A stretch of DNA of 64,000 nucleotides from CALBPI01 sp039821605. GTDB taxonomy: Bacteria > Pseudomonadota > Gammaproteobacteria > Steroidobacterales > Woeseiaceae. The notes beneath the pieces were generated by a model. The model saw only the letters and a program-made list of their open reading frames with translations. It ran no database searches and was not told the origin of the DNA. Each line of letters starts with the position of its first letter. Within the stretch, counting starts at the first letter, position 1. The DNA lies in contig JBCBNV010000002.1 in the NCBI GenBank assembly GCA_039821605.1, positions 248,001 to 312,000 on the forward strand. Reading direction: 5' to 3'. This document shows positions 16,905 to 25,963 of the stretch, one piece after another. The position numbers and the translations under genes are program-made.

Positions 16905-18074
16905 GTGCCCGAATCTGCCCGCCACAGCCTGCCTGAGCCGGACGCGCTCAGCGCCGCGCACGAGGACGTCGTGCGTGAGCACATCGCCGAGAAGATCATG
17001 GCCTCGGGCGGCAATGTGCCGTTCTCCGAGTACATGGCCCTGGCGTTGTACGCGCCAGGTATCGGCTACTACACCGCGGGCAGCACCAAGTTCGGCGCCG
17101 TGGGGGATTTCATCACGGCACCCGAGCGCGGCAACCTGTTTGCCAAGGTGCTCGCGCGTCAGTGCGATGCCGTGCTCAGCGAAACCGGTGGTGACATTGT
17201 CGAGTTTGGCGCCGGCAGCGGACGGCTCGCGGCCGGTGTGCTGGCCGCACTCGAGAAGCGTGACGCGCTGCCCGAGACCTACTGCATCGTCGAGGTCTCC
17301 GCGGACCTTCGCGACCGGCAACGCTCACTGCTCGAACGGCGCGTACCCGAGCTTGTGGCGCGTGTGCGCTGGGACGACACGCCGCCGAAGTCTTCCTGGG
17401 CCGGCGTCGCGATTGGCAACGAGGTGCTCGACGCCTTGCCCGTCGAGCGTTTCCGCATCGTGGAAGACGGCGTTCAGCAGCTCGTCGTCGCAAGCGAAGA
17501 CCTTGCCATGAAGCCGCGCTGGGCACCTGCGAGCGCTGCGTTGGCAGACAACGTCGAACGCCTGCAAAGCAAGCTCGGCCGGCGCCTGCCCGAAGGCTAC
17601 GAAAGCGAATACTGCATGATGCTCGAAGCCTGGCTGCGTGCCGCCGCGGGGCGGCTCAAGCGCGGTGCGGTGCTGTTCTCAGACTATGGCTACGGTCGCG
17701 ACGACTACTACAGCGCCGAGCGCACCCGCGGCACGCTAACCTGTCATTTTCGCCACCACGTCCACGACGACGCGTTTATCAATGTTGGCATCCAGGACAT
17801 CACGGCCTGGGTCGACTTCAGCCGCACGGCCGAGGCGCTCGATGCCGCGGGGCTCGACTACACAGGCTTCACCACGCAGTCGCAGTTTCTGCTGGGCGGC
17901 GGGCTCGTCGAGCTGCTCGAGGAACGGGGGCGGGACCGGCGCATCGCCGCCGAGGCCCGTGAGCTGACGTTGCCGGGTGGCATGGGCGAGCGCTTCCGTG
18001 TGCTGGGATTCGCGCGCGGCCTGGGGACCAAGCTGACGGGCTTTTCGGGTCGTGATTTCGGGGGGCGCCTGTGA
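16905..18074 (+). CDS. SAM-dependent methyltransferase, MidA/NDUFAF7 family
   Basis: 389 residues from a GTG just before the SLPEPDALSAAHE segment where homologues begin; the upstream frame is low-complexity. Family landmarks are VPFSEYMALALYAPGIGYYTAG, FGAVGDFITAPE, the SAM-binding loop IVEFGAGSGRLAAGVL, and GVAIGNEVLDALPVERF. The mitochondrial homologue NDUFAF7 dimethylates an arginine of the complex I 49-kDa subunit; the target of bacterial members is less clear. The stop overlaps the uppP start (GTGA), so the two are coupled. A homologue of another complex I protein, NDUFA9, is encoded 3 kb away. Confidence 0.88.
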   Translation: MPESARHSLPEPDALSAAHEDVVREHIAEKIMASGGNVPFSEYMALALYAPGIGYYTAGSTKFGAVGDFITAPERGNLFAKVLARQCDAVLSETGGDIVEFGAGSGRLAAGVLAALEKRDALPETYCIVEVSADLRDRQRSLLERRVPELVARVRWDDTPPKSSWAGVAIGNEVLDALPVERFRIVEDGVQQLVVASEDLAMKPRWAPASAALADNVERLQSKLGRRLPEGYESEYCMMLEAWLRAAAGRLKRGAVLFSDYGYGRDDYYSAERTRGTLTCHFRHHVHDDAFINVGIQDITAWVDFSRTAEALDAAGLDYTGFTTQSQFLLGGGLVELLEERGRDRRIAAEARELTLPGGMGERFRVLGFARGLGTKLTGFSGRDFGGRL

Positions 18075-18886
18075 CGTTGCTGCAGATTATCGTGCTGGCC
18101 ATCGTGCAGGGCATGACCGAATTTCTGCCGATCTCCTCGAGTGGCCACCTCGTGCTCGCGCCCTCGCTGCTGGGTTGGGAAGACCAGGGGCTGGCGTTCG
18201 ACGTCGCGGTTCACGTGGGCACGCTCATCGCGGTTGTCTGGTACTTCCGCGACGACCTGCTGCGCATGAGCCTCGCGTTCTTCAAGCAGTGGTCGCCGGG
18301 GGCGCCCGATGCGCAGCGCCACGACGCGCGCATCGCCTGGTACATCATCATCGGCACGATCCCCGTGGGCATCGCGGGTCTGGTGGGCAAGGACTTCATC
18401 GAGGGCAGCCTGCGCGATCCACTGATCATTGCCTTGGCCACCGGGTTCTTCGGCGTGTTGCTCTGGCTCGCTTACGCGCTCAACAAGCGAACGCGCGCGC
18501 TCGACGGCATGAACCTGCGCGACGCGATCATCATCGGCGTCGCCCAGATTCTTGCGCTGGTGCCCGGCACCTCGCGCAGTGGCATCACGATGACGGCCGG
18601 CTTTGCGCTCAACTTCAAGCCGCAGGCGGCGGCGCGGTTTTCGTTCCTGCTCTCGATCCCCGTGATCGTGCTCGCGGGTGGGCTGACCACGCTCGACCTG
18701 CTGCAGACGCCCGGTGCCGTCGACTGGCAGGCGCTTGTGGTGGGCACGGCGCTGTCGGCCATCGTGGCGTACCTGACGATCGCGTTCTTCCTGCGCTTCA
18801 TCGCGCGCATCGGCATGCTGCCGTTCATGCTCTACCGGCTCGCGCTCGCGGCCGTGATCGTCTACTTGCTGCTGCTCTCGGTGTAG
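18071..18886 (+). CDS. uppP: Undecaprenyl-diphosphatase UppP (BacA)
   Basis: 271 residues, eight or so hydrophobic helices. The two inverted catalytic repeats are visible: GMTEFLPISSSGHLVL near the N-terminus and LVPGTSRSGITMTAG in the second half, containing the conserved glutamate, serines and arginine. It regenerates undecaprenyl phosphate for peptidoglycan and O-antigen synthesis and gives bacitracin resistance. A GTG start overlaps the methyltransferase stop. Its 3' end overlaps the 3' end of the convergent cca gene by 25 bp. Confidence 0.96.
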   Translation: MTLLQIIVLAIVQGMTEFLPISSSGHLVLAPSLLGWEDQGLAFDVAVHVGTLIAVVWYFRDDLLRMSLAFFKQWSPGAPDAQRHDARIAWYIIIGTIPVGIAGLVGKDFIEGSLRDPLIIALATGFFGVLLWLAYALNKRTRALDGMNLRDAIIIGVAQILALVPGTSRSGITMTAGFALNFKPQAAARFSFLLSIPVIVLAGGLTTLDLLQTPGAVDWQALVVGTALSAIVAYLTIAFFLRFIARIGMLPFMLYRLALAAVIVYLLLLSV

Positions 18887-20124
18887 CGGCGCCTGTAGTC
18901 CGCGACGGCTGTGACGCGTTCGCGGCGTAGCGCTTCACCGAACGCTTTGCCCTCATGGCCCTGTGCCGCGATGGCGGCCGTGTCGACGGCTGCGGCCGCG
19001 TCGCAGGCGCCGCGCAAGTAGTCCACCTGCGGGTAGGGGCGATCCTCGAGGCCGTCGCGCCCGCGCGCATCGGCCTCGCAGGTTTGCAGCACGCGCTCGA
19101 AGTGCTCGCGGTCGCGGAATGCGCCGACGGCCTCGAGCACCTTCACCACGGTCTTGGGACGCAGCTCGAGCGCCCGGTGGCAGTGCGTGTGGTACTCGGC
19201 CACGTGCTCGGCAAGACGCTGCCAGCGCTTGGGCACGCGCAGCCGTTCGCAAAGCGCCTTGACCAGCGGCACGCTGCGCGCCTCGTGGCCGTGGTGCTTC
19301 GGCCATTCCGATTCGGGTGTCAGCGCCTTACCGAGGTCGTGCACGAGCGCGGCAAAGCGCACGTCGGTGCCCGCGCCAATGGTGGCCGCGGCATCGATCA
19401 CCATGAGCGTGTGCAGACCCGTATCCACCTCGGGGTGCCACTGCGTGGGCTGCGGGACACCGAACAGCGCGTCGACCTCGGGGAACAGCACGCCCAGCGC
19501 GCCGCAGGCGCGCAGGATGCGCACGTACACGGAAGGCCGATCGTGACCCAGTGCGCGCTCGGTTTCGCTGAGCACGCGCTCGGGCGATAGTGTCTCGAGC
19601 TCGCCCGCGGCGGAAATCTCGGCCATGAGCCGCATGGTGTCGACATCGATATCGAAGCCTAGCGGCGCCAGCCGCGTGGCAAACCGTGCAACGCGCAGCA
19701 CGCGCAGCGGGTCCTCGGTGAACGCGTCACTGACGTGCCGAAGCACGCGCTGCTCGAGGTCGTTGCTGCCGCCGTAGGGGTCGACGAGGGTGCCGTCGGG
19801 GCGTTGCGCGATGGCGTTGATCGTCAGGTCGCGGCGTTCCAGGTCTTCTTCGAGTGTGACGCGGGCTTCGGTGTCGAACTCGAAGCCGCCGTGACCGGGC
19901 GCCGTCTTGCGCTCGGTTCTCGCCAGTGCGTACTCTTCGTTCGTGTCGGGGTGCAAAAACACTGGGAAATCATTGCCCACCTGGCGAAAGCCGCGTGCGG
20001 TGAGCTCGTCGGGCGTCGCGCCCACGACCACCCAGTCGCGCTCGTGCACCTCGAGCCCCAGCAGCGCGTCGCGCACGGCGCCGCCAACCAGGTACACCTC
20101 GAGCTTGTCTGTTGCCGCGTCCAT
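18862..20124 (-). CDS. cca: CCA tRNA nucleotidyltransferase
   Basis: 420 residues from the ATG at 20124. The class II nucleotidyltransferase head is clear: VYLVGGAVRDALLGLEV with ERDWVVVGATP (catalytic DxD-type region), the RRDLTINAIA motif and the DPLRVLRVARFA helix. A C-terminal HD domain follows (ALVHDLGKAL), as in the gammaproteobacterial enzymes that also have phosphatase/phosphodiesterase activity. It adds or repairs the 3' CCA of tRNAs. The ATG is embedded in CCATGG and overlaps the ATG of the divergent gene, so its promoter must lie inside that gene. A TTG at 20142 is an alternative start. Confidence 0.95.
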   Translation of the reverse strand: MDAATDKLEVYLVGGAVRDALLGLEVHERDWVVVGATPDELTARGFRQVGNDFPVFLHPDTNEEYALARTERKTAPGHGGFEFDTEARVTLEEDLERRDLTINAIAQRPDGTLVDPYGGSNDLEQRVLRHVSDAFTEDPLRVLRVARFATRLAPLGFDIDVDTMRLMAEISAAGELETLSPERVLSETERALGHDRPSVYVRILRACGALGVLFPEVDALFGVPQPTQWHPEVDTGLHTLMVIDAAATIGAGTDVRFAALVHDLGKALTPESEWPKHHGHEARSVPLVKALCERLRVPKRWQRLAEHVAEYHTHCHRALELRPKTVVKVLEAVGAFRDREHFERVLQTCEADARGRDGLEDRPYPQVDYLRGACDAAAAVDTAAIAAQGHEGKAFGEALRRERVTAVADYRRRYTESSSK

Positions 20125-21127
20125 GGGGCGCAGTGTACCCAAGCGCGTGGTCGCGCTGCTTGCGTTCCTGCTGCCGCTGCAAGGCTGCTACTACGTTCAG
20201 GCGGCGCAGGGGCACTTGAGACTCATGAATGCGCGCGAGCCCATCGAGACGGTCGTGGCCGACGCCGCGACCCCCGATGCCGTGCGCGACCGGCTCAACG
20301 TGGTGACCGAGGCGCGCCAGTTTGCCGTCGATGAACTGGGCCTGCCCGACAACGGCAGCTACACGAGCTACGTCGATCTCGGGCGCGACTACGTTGTCGT
20401 CAACGTGTTCGCCGCGCCTGAGTTTTCGCTGGCGCCCAAGCGCTGGTGCCACCCCTTTGTGGGCTGCATGGCCTACCGGGGTTACTACGCGGCCGATGAT
20501 GCCAACGACTACGCCGCGCGTCTGGCGCGCGAGGGTTGGGACACGACGACGAGCAAGGTGCGCGCGTATTCCACGCTGGGCCGATTCCGGGATCCGGTTC
20601 TGAGCACCATGATCGCGGGCAGCGAGGACGCCACGGTGTCGCTCGTGTTCCACGAGCTGGCGCACCAGGTCATCTACGTCCGCGGTGATACGGCCTTCAA
20701 CGAGTCCTTCGCCACCTTCGTCGCCAGCGAGGGCCTCCGTCGCTGGCGCGCGCAGTCGGGGCGAGCCGCGCCCGAGTCGCTCGCGCAGCGCCGCGCGGCG
20801 CTGCGCGTGGCCATCGCGCGGTTGCGCGAGGCGCTCACGGCCGTATATGACGGCGAATTGGGCGCCGACGAGAAACGAACGCGGAAGGCGGCGCTGTTCG
20901 AAGCGTTCGCGACGGAATGGACAGCACTGGGCGGGCGCCTGCCCGCACCGCACAACAATGCGGCGCTGGCACCCATCGCGCTGTACGCAGATCGCACCGC
21001 GGGTTTCGCGGGGCTGCTCAAGGAGCAGGGCGGTGATCTCGCGCGCTTCTACACGGCCGTGAAGTCGCTGGGCGAGCTCGACAAAGCCGAGCGGAACGCG
21101 CGCCTCGACGCGCTGGCGGCCGACTAG
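20123..21127 (+). CDS. Predicted secreted aminopeptidase with HExxH motif
   Basis: 334 residues. The ATG at 20123 gives a lipoprotein-type signal peptide (MGRSVPKRVVALLAFLLPLQGC). The protein matches the COG4324-type predicted aminopeptidases: FVGCMAYRGYY in the first half, and the zinc motif HELAHQ at residues 177-182 followed by FNESFATFVASEG with the third ligand glutamate. It should be anchored in the periplasm and be metal-dependent; the substrate is unknown. It shares its start region with the divergent cca gene, with no intergenic DNA and no clear Shine-Dalgarno sequence. Confidence 0.85.
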   Translation: MGRSVPKRVVALLAFLLPLQGCYYVQAAQGHLRLMNAREPIETVVADAATPDAVRDRLNVVTEARQFAVDELGLPDNGSYTSYVDLGRDYVVVNVFAAPEFSLAPKRWCHPFVGCMAYRGYYAADDANDYAARLAREGWDTTTSKVRAYSTLGRFRDPVLSTMIAGSEDATVSLVFHELAHQVIYVRGDTAFNESFATFVASEGLRRWRAQSGRAAPESLAQRRAALRVAIARLREALTAVYDGELGADEKRTRKAALFEAFATEWTALGGRLPAPHNNAALAPIALYADRTAGFAGLLKEQGGDLARFYTAVKSLGELDKAERNARLDALAAD

Positions 21128-21130
21128 CGT

Positions 21131-22099
21131 CTAGTCGCCGAGTCGCGCCGAGCGGCGCATGCGGTCGTAACCGGCCGCGCGTCCTTCGCGCGACAGGTAC
21201 GCGGGCACGATGCCTTCCATGGGCGTGGCGTCGATGCCCAACTCGCCGAGCCCGTCGCTGTCACAGATGCTGTGCACCATGAGCGAGCGCAGGTTGTCTG
21301 TGGACAGCGGCTTGCCGGGCACGAAGTCGAAGATGCGTGCCTGCATTCGGGCCAGCGGGTCGGGCAGGCCGACGATGAGCCGCTTGAGGCCCAGCTGGTC
21401 GCGCACGTAAGTCACGAGCTCACGCAGCGAGTACACGCGCGGCCCGCAGAGCTGGTAGGTCTTGCCGTGTGTGGCCGCGTTGTCGATGGCGCCGCAGAAC
21501 GCGTCCGCGACGTCGCCCACGTAGACGGGCGCGAAGCGCGCGTTGGGGCGCGCAAGCGGCATCACGGGTGCAATCTTGAGCAGCTGCGCGAAGCGGTTGA
21601 TGAACGAGTCTTCCGCGCCGAACACCACGGACGGCTGAAAGATGGTCCAGGCGACGCCGTCGGGCGCTTTGCGTACCAATGCCTCGGCTTCGCCCTTGCT
21701 CTTCAGGTAGTCCGACGGCCCGTCCTTGGCGTTGGCCTTGAGCGCGGACATCTGCAGGAAGCGGGGCACGCCTGCGTCTGCGCAGGCGGCGACAATTGCG
21801 CCCGTGAGGTCACGGTGCGCGGTGTAGAACCCGCGGCCACGGTGGTGACCCTTCTCATTGAGGATGCCCACGAGATTGATCGTGACATCGGCGTCCTCAA
21901 GCAGCCTGCGCAGCGTGGCCGGGTCGTAGATGTCGGCCGTGACGACACGCACCTCGGGCACCACGGTCAGACCGCGAACGAGTTCGCGGTTGCGTGTGGG
22001 CACGACGATGCGAAAGCCCATCTCGCGCAGCTGGCCGATGATGGCGCGGCCCACAAATCCGGAGCCGCCAAAGATGACGCAGGTTCTGTTTCGAGTCAT
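21131..22099 (-). CDS. NAD(P)-binding protein, complex I NDUFA9-like family
   Basis: 322 residues from the ATG preceding TRNRTCVIFGGSGFVG; the longer frame upstream overlaps unrelated sequence. It is an atypical short-chain dehydrogenase fold: GGSGFVGRAI dinucleotide loop, VVPTRNRE after the second strand, LVGILNE, and a YLKSKGEAEALV segment in place of the catalytic YxxxK. This set is characteristic of the NDUFA9-like proteins that in mitochondria are accessory subunits of complex I; bacterial members may bind quinone-related cofactors or act as reductases. It is the last gene of the degQ-slt operon, 31 bases after slt. Confidence 0.85.
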   Translation of the reverse strand: MTRNRTCVIFGGSGFVGRAIIGQLREMGFRIVVPTRNRELVRGLTVVPEVRVVTADIYDPATLRRLLEDADVTINLVGILNEKGHHRGRGFYTAHRDLTGAIVAACADAGVPRFLQMSALKANAKDGPSDYLKSKGEAEALVRKAPDGVAWTIFQPSVVFGAEDSFINRFAQLLKIAPVMPLARPNARFAPVYVGDVADAFCGAIDNAATHGKTYQLCGPRVYSLRELVTYVRDQLGLKRLIVGLPDPLARMQARIFDFVPGKPLSTDNLRSLMVHSICDSDGLGELGIDATPMEGIVPAYLSREGRAAGYDRMRRSARLGD

Positions 22100-22130
22100 G
22101 AAGTCGGTGCGTGCCTGGAACGGCTCGGCA

Positions 22131-24110
22131 TTATAGTCGTTTGGCGACGCACGGGTTGTTTTCAGGTGCGACAGGCGGCAAGCGCTCGCTGAGCCGCACG
22201 GGGGCGAGCCCAAGTCGGTCGCGGTAGATCACCTCGGCGGCAAGCACACGCTGCACATAGGCCCGCGTCTCATCGTAGGCGATCGTCTCGATCCAGAGGT
22301 CGGCCGCCATCGGGTCTTCGCCGGGCAACCAGCCTGGAATGCGTTCGGGGCCCGCGTTGTAGGCGGCCGTCGCGAGCGCCGGATGATCGAAGTTCTCAGC
22401 GAGCTCACCAAGATAGTGCGTGCCCAATGCGATGTTCTCGGCGGGCTCACGCAGCGACTGCTGGCCGCGCCAGCGTCGCGACAGGCGCCTGGACACGCGC
22501 TTGGCCGTTCCCGGCAAGAGCTGCATGAGCCCGATGGCGCCGGCGCCCGAGCGCGCATTGGGGTCGAACAGGCTCTCGCTGCGCGCGATCGCCAGCGCCC
22601 AGCTTGTGTCGATGCCGGCGCCTTGCGCGCCCGCAGCGATTTCGGCGGCGTGCGGCAGCGGGTAGCGCCGGTCCAGGTCATCCCAGGCTTCGAGCTCGGC
22701 GAGCTGGCGAATGGCGGCGGCGTGCCACGCCTGCTCGTGCGCAAACGCGGCCGCAGCAGGGTAGTCGGCAACGTCCATACTGCGAACGGCACGTTGCCAT
22801 TCGCTTTGCGCACGTGCCCGCTGCTTCACGGCATCGAGTTCGACGGCACGCTGCACTTCGAAACGCGCGCCGATGGCGGCCAATGCCTCAGCGCTGATGT
22901 CGAGCGCCTGCGGTCGCAGTGCGTAGGCCTGCCCCAGACGGTCAGCGGCCAGGAAGCCGTGGTAGGAGCGTTCCTGCGCCAGCGGTTCGAGCAGGCCGCG
23001 GCCGGCGTCCACCTGGCCGATCTCGATGAGCGCAACGGCCTCCCAGTAGCGCCAGCGTTCGCTGGCCTGGTCTTCGGACGTCATGCGCGCGACCGTGCGC
23101 ACGACATCGGCCCAGTCGCCGGCGCGCATCGCGGCCCGCGCGCGCCACTCGAGTGCCCGCGTGTCGGCGGCGCTATCGGGCAGGTTCGCGAGCAGGTCGC
23201 GTGCCTCGACGTGGTAGTCCTGCGCCGTGGCCAACGCGATGTGACGCTCGAGTTGGGCTGCTGCCTCGTCATCGAGCCCGCTGTCCGCGCGCAGCTGTTG
23301 CCAGAGTTCGCCCGCAAGTAAGGGGTCGCGCAACGCGAGGCGCCGCAGGCCGTAGTCGATCTGCTCCGCCGAGTAGTTTTTTGCGCGGGCGCCGAGCACG
23401 CCGGCCGGGTCGCGCTGCATGCGGCGCCAGCGGGCCACGGCGCCCTGCGGGCCGGGGCCGAGCAGGTCCGCCACGTAGGCGGCCAGCGAGAAATTGCGCG
23501 CGTCGATGGCGAGCTCGAGTCGGTCACGGCGCGCACGCGCGCCCAGCGTGCCGTCGTCGAGCAACGCTTCAAATGGCGCGTCGCAGTAGCGGTGCTGGCT
23601 CGACGGCACGCGCCAGAGCTTCTCGGCGAGCGCGAGCGTCGCACGGTCGCGCCGGCTGCCCTGTCCGGCGAGCAGCGCCTTGAGCTCGAGGCAGTCGAGC
23701 GCCGCGACACCGGCTGCCGCGTAGTGCTGTGCGTAGAGTCGCCGGTAGGCCGCCCATTGCTTCGTCGTGGCGAGATGGATCGCGTAGCGGTAGCGCAAAC
23801 GGCGAATGGGCGGCAAGCCCTCGTGCGCGGCCATAAACTGTTCCAGCGCCTCGGGCGTGGTTTGGTCGAGCCGCGCGGAAAACCAGGCGGCGCGCAGGTC
23901 GGCCGCTAGCGGGTAGGTTTTGAGCGTGCGTTCTTCGTCGGCAGTGAGCGGCCAGCGCCCGTCGAGCGCCTCAGGCCAGGCGCGTTCGAAGATGGCGCGG
24001 CCCGGTGGGGCGACGTCAGCGTCGGCGCGGTTGGGGAATGCACCCGTGGCCACAACGACCACGAGCGCAGCCCAGGCGGCGCGTCGCTGTGAGCGGCGCG
24101 CGCGCGGCAT
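22131..24110 (-). CDS. slt: Soluble lytic murein transglycosylase (Slt70-like)
   Basis: 659 residues. A signal peptide (first ~32 residues) is followed by a long helical superhelix typical of Slt70, rich in alanine and paired helices, and then the C-terminal SLT lysozyme-like domain: WALAIARSESLFDPNARSGAGAIG with the catalytic glutamate, GLMQLLPGTAK, NIALGTHYL and ATAAYNAGPERI. It cleaves the MurNAc-GlcNAc bond with 1,6-anhydro formation during wall turnover. It is coupled to degQ by an ATGA overlap and followed closely by the NDUFA9-like gene. Confidence 0.93.
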   Translation of the reverse strand: MPRARRSQRRAAWAALVVVVATGAFPNRADADVAPPGRAIFERAWPEALDGRWPLTADEERTLKTYPLAADLRAAWFSARLDQTTPEALEQFMAAHEGLPPIRRLRYRYAIHLATTKQWAAYRRLYAQHYAAAGVAALDCLELKALLAGQGSRRDRATLALAEKLWRVPSSQHRYCDAPFEALLDDGTLGARARRDRLELAIDARNFSLAAYVADLLGPGPQGAVARWRRMQRDPAGVLGARAKNYSAEQIDYGLRRLALRDPLLAGELWQQLRADSGLDDEAAAQLERHIALATAQDYHVEARDLLANLPDSAADTRALEWRARAAMRAGDWADVVRTVARMTSEDQASERWRYWEAVALIEIGQVDAGRGLLEPLAQERSYHGFLAADRLGQAYALRPQALDISAEALAAIGARFEVQRAVELDAVKQRARAQSEWQRAVRSMDVADYPAAAAFAHEQAWHAAAIRQLAELEAWDDLDRRYPLPHAAEIAAGAQGAGIDTSWALAIARSESLFDPNARSGAGAIGLMQLLPGTAKRVSRRLSRRWRGQQSLREPAENIALGTHYLGELAENFDHPALATAAYNAGPERIPGWLPGEDPMAADLWIETIAYDETRAYVQRVLAAEVIYRDRLGLAPVRLSERLPPVAPENNPCVAKRL

Positions 24111-25462
24111 CAGCGCGAGAACTTGAGCAGCAGGCGGCGGCCGTTGCGACGGATCTCGAGGTACATCGGGCGGCTGCCCGCGTCGCCGACTTCGCGGCGC
24201 AGGTCCTCGACACCCGAGATGGCCTCGCGATTCACGTGCGTAATGAGATCGCCCTCACGCAAACCACCAGATCCGTCGGCCTGTGCGGCCGGCGATTCGC
24301 CAACTACGTCTGTGACGATGACGCCCGCGCCGTCGTCGGCGTCGGCGAACGTTGCGCCGCGCAGACCGGGACGGATCTCGCCGGCGTTGGCGATGCGGCC
24401 GCTGCTGAGCTCATCAAGCGTGGCGTTGAAGGTCTGCACCTTGCCTTCACGCAGCGCCGTGATCGTCACCGCGTCGCCGCTGCGCATGAGGCCGATCGAG
24501 TTGCGCAGCTCAGCTGCCGAGTCGACCTTGTCGCCGTTGACGGCCGTGATGATGTCGTTGATCTCGATGCCGGCACGCTCCGCGGCCGAGCCCGGGTTGA
24601 CCGATTGCACGAGCGCGCCCGTGATGTTCTTCAGGCCCAGCGCGTCAGCGTTGGTCGGGTTGACGGTGTCGATGACGACGCCCAGCAGGCCGCGGCGCAC
24701 TTCGCCGTACTCGAGCAGCTGGCGCATGATGCTGCGCGCCATGTTTGAGGGGATGGCGAAGCCGATGCCAACGTTGCCGCCGTTACTCGAGATGATGGCC
24801 GAGTTGATGCCGACGAGCTCACCGTTGAGGTTGACGAGCGCGCCGCCCGAGTTGCCGGGGTTGATCGAGGCGTCGGTCTGGATGAAGTCTTCGTAGCCGT
24901 CGCGGCTGATGCCGCTGCGGCCCAGTGCGCTGACGATGCCCGAGGTCACGGTGTGGCTCAGGCCAAACGGGTTGCCGATGGCGATCACGAAGTCGCCCAC
25001 GCGCGTCGCGTCGGAATCACCAAACGTGATGTCCGTGAGACCGTTGAGGTCTTCGTCGACGACCTTGAGTACCGCGACATCCGTGCCTTCATCGGAGCCC
25101 ACCACGGTCGCGTTGATTCTGCGTTCGTCGACGAGCGTCACGAGAATTTCTTCGGCGTTGGCGATGACGTGGTGATTGGTCAGGATGTAACCGTTGTCTG
25201 CGTCGATGATGACGCCCGAACCCGCGGAACGCATCGGGCGCGGATTTGGCGCGCGATCTAGAAGCCCTCCGAACGGGCTGCCATTGCGACTGCGAGACGA
25301 TGATCCGGAAACTTGAATGTTGACGACGGCGGGTGAAACCTCCTCAACCAGCGGCGCGAGGCTGGGCAACGCCTGGCCATCCACAGCGGCGGGCAGCGCG
25401 GCTGGCGCCGGGGCGGCAATAGCAGCGGCAATGAGGGTCAAAGCGAGCGTCAGTGTCTTCAT
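24110..25462 (-). CDS. degQ: Periplasmic serine endoprotease DegQ/HtrA family
   Basis: 450 residues with a signal peptide cleaved near residue 21-22. The trypsin-like domain has the triad H98 (LTNHHVI), D128 (EGTDVAVL) and S205 (NPGNSGGAL). Two PDZ domains follow, from about residues 250 and 360, with RRGLLGVVID and SPAAQADGSGGLREGD. The protein degrades or refolds misfolded periplasmic proteins. The linker before the first strand is short, more like DegQ or DegS than DegP, but two PDZ domains and no membrane anchor favour DegQ. First gene of an envelope operon with slt; transcribed away from nrdJ. Confidence 0.93.
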   Translation of the reverse strand: MKTLTLALTLIAAAIAAPAPAALPAAVDGQALPSLAPLVEEVSPAVVNIQVSGSSSRSRNGSPFGGLLDRAPNPRPMRSAGSGVIIDADNGYILTNHHVIANAEEILVTLVDERRINATVVGSDEGTDVAVLKVVDEDLNGLTDITFGDSDATRVGDFVIAIGNPFGLSHTVTSGIVSALGRSGISRDGYEDFIQTDASINPGNSGGALVNLNGELVGINSAIISSNGGNVGIGFAIPSNMARSIMRQLLEYGEVRRGLLGVVIDTVNPTNADALGLKNITGALVQSVNPGSAAERAGIEINDIITAVNGDKVDSAAELRNSIGLMRSGDAVTITALREGKVQTFNATLDELSSGRIANAGEIRPGLRGATFADADDGAGVIVTDVVGESPAAQADGSGGLREGDLITHVNREAISGVEDLRREVGDAGSRPMYLEIRRNGRRLLLKFSR

Positions 25463-25677
25463 CTTGCGAATCCTGAGGGGGGTTAAGTTCCTGCGGTGAC
25501 GTAGGCGGGCCCAAGTGGGTCAGCGTACCCCAACTGGGACCGGTGCGGCGCCGCTCCGGTTCCTTATAGACGTCATTCGGTACAAAGATGCGGACGGTTT
25601 CCGGAAATCAAATCAAGTATCGCCCGATTCAACGAATTCGGCTTTGTGGTCAATAACTTGGACATCACTTTAGCGAG

Positions 25678-25693
25678 ACACAAGATATAGTGG
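25678..25693. promoter_or_regulatory. Upstream NrdR-box-like palindrome
   Basis: ACACAAGATATAGTGG matches the 16-bp NrdR consensus ACACTATATATAGTGT at 13 positions. NrdR is the ATP-cone repressor of ribonucleotide reductase genes; nrdJa begins 447 bp downstream. Confidence 0.65.
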
Positions 25694-25814
25694 TCAGGTA
25701 CTTATGTCGCATGTAGCAAATATTTAACGTTTTCTTCAGCGTTTAAATTACATGATTTTCGTAAGTCATTGATATTTAAAAATTATAGCTATAGCAAGAA
25801 GTGCGGATTTTCTC

Positions 25815-25843
25815 TTGACAGCAACACGGGCGAGGCATAACCT
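25815..25843 (+). promoter_or_regulatory. Predicted nrdJ promoter
   Basis: A perfect -35 TTGACA at 25815-25820, with a weak -10: either CATAAC after 15 bases or TAACCT after 17. Transcription would begin near 25850, so the second NrdR box overlaps or closely follows the start site. Confidence 0.5.
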
Positions 25844-25855
25844 ACGTCCTCCAGC

Positions 25856-25871
25856 GCACAATATCTTGTGT
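25856..25871. promoter_or_regulatory. Downstream NrdR-box-like palindrome
   Basis: GCACAATATCTTGTGT matches the NrdR consensus at 12 of 16 positions. Flanking CCAGCG and CGCTGG extend the dyad by six bases on each side, offset by one base. Its position at the predicted transcription start fits repression. Confidence 0.65.
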
Positions 25872-25944
25872 CGCTGGCTAATAACGACAACCGGGTTAGC
25901 GGTCGGTCAGGGAGTACCCAACTGATTGACCCCGGGGAGCTTTT

Positions 25945-25963
25945 GCCCGCGAAAAGCGCGGGC
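25945..25963 (+). other. Hairpin in nrdJ leader
   Basis: GCCCGCG and CGCGGGC form a perfect 7-bp stem with a 5-base loop about 175 bases before the nrdJa start. No T-run follows, so it is not a terminator. Confidence 0.4.
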
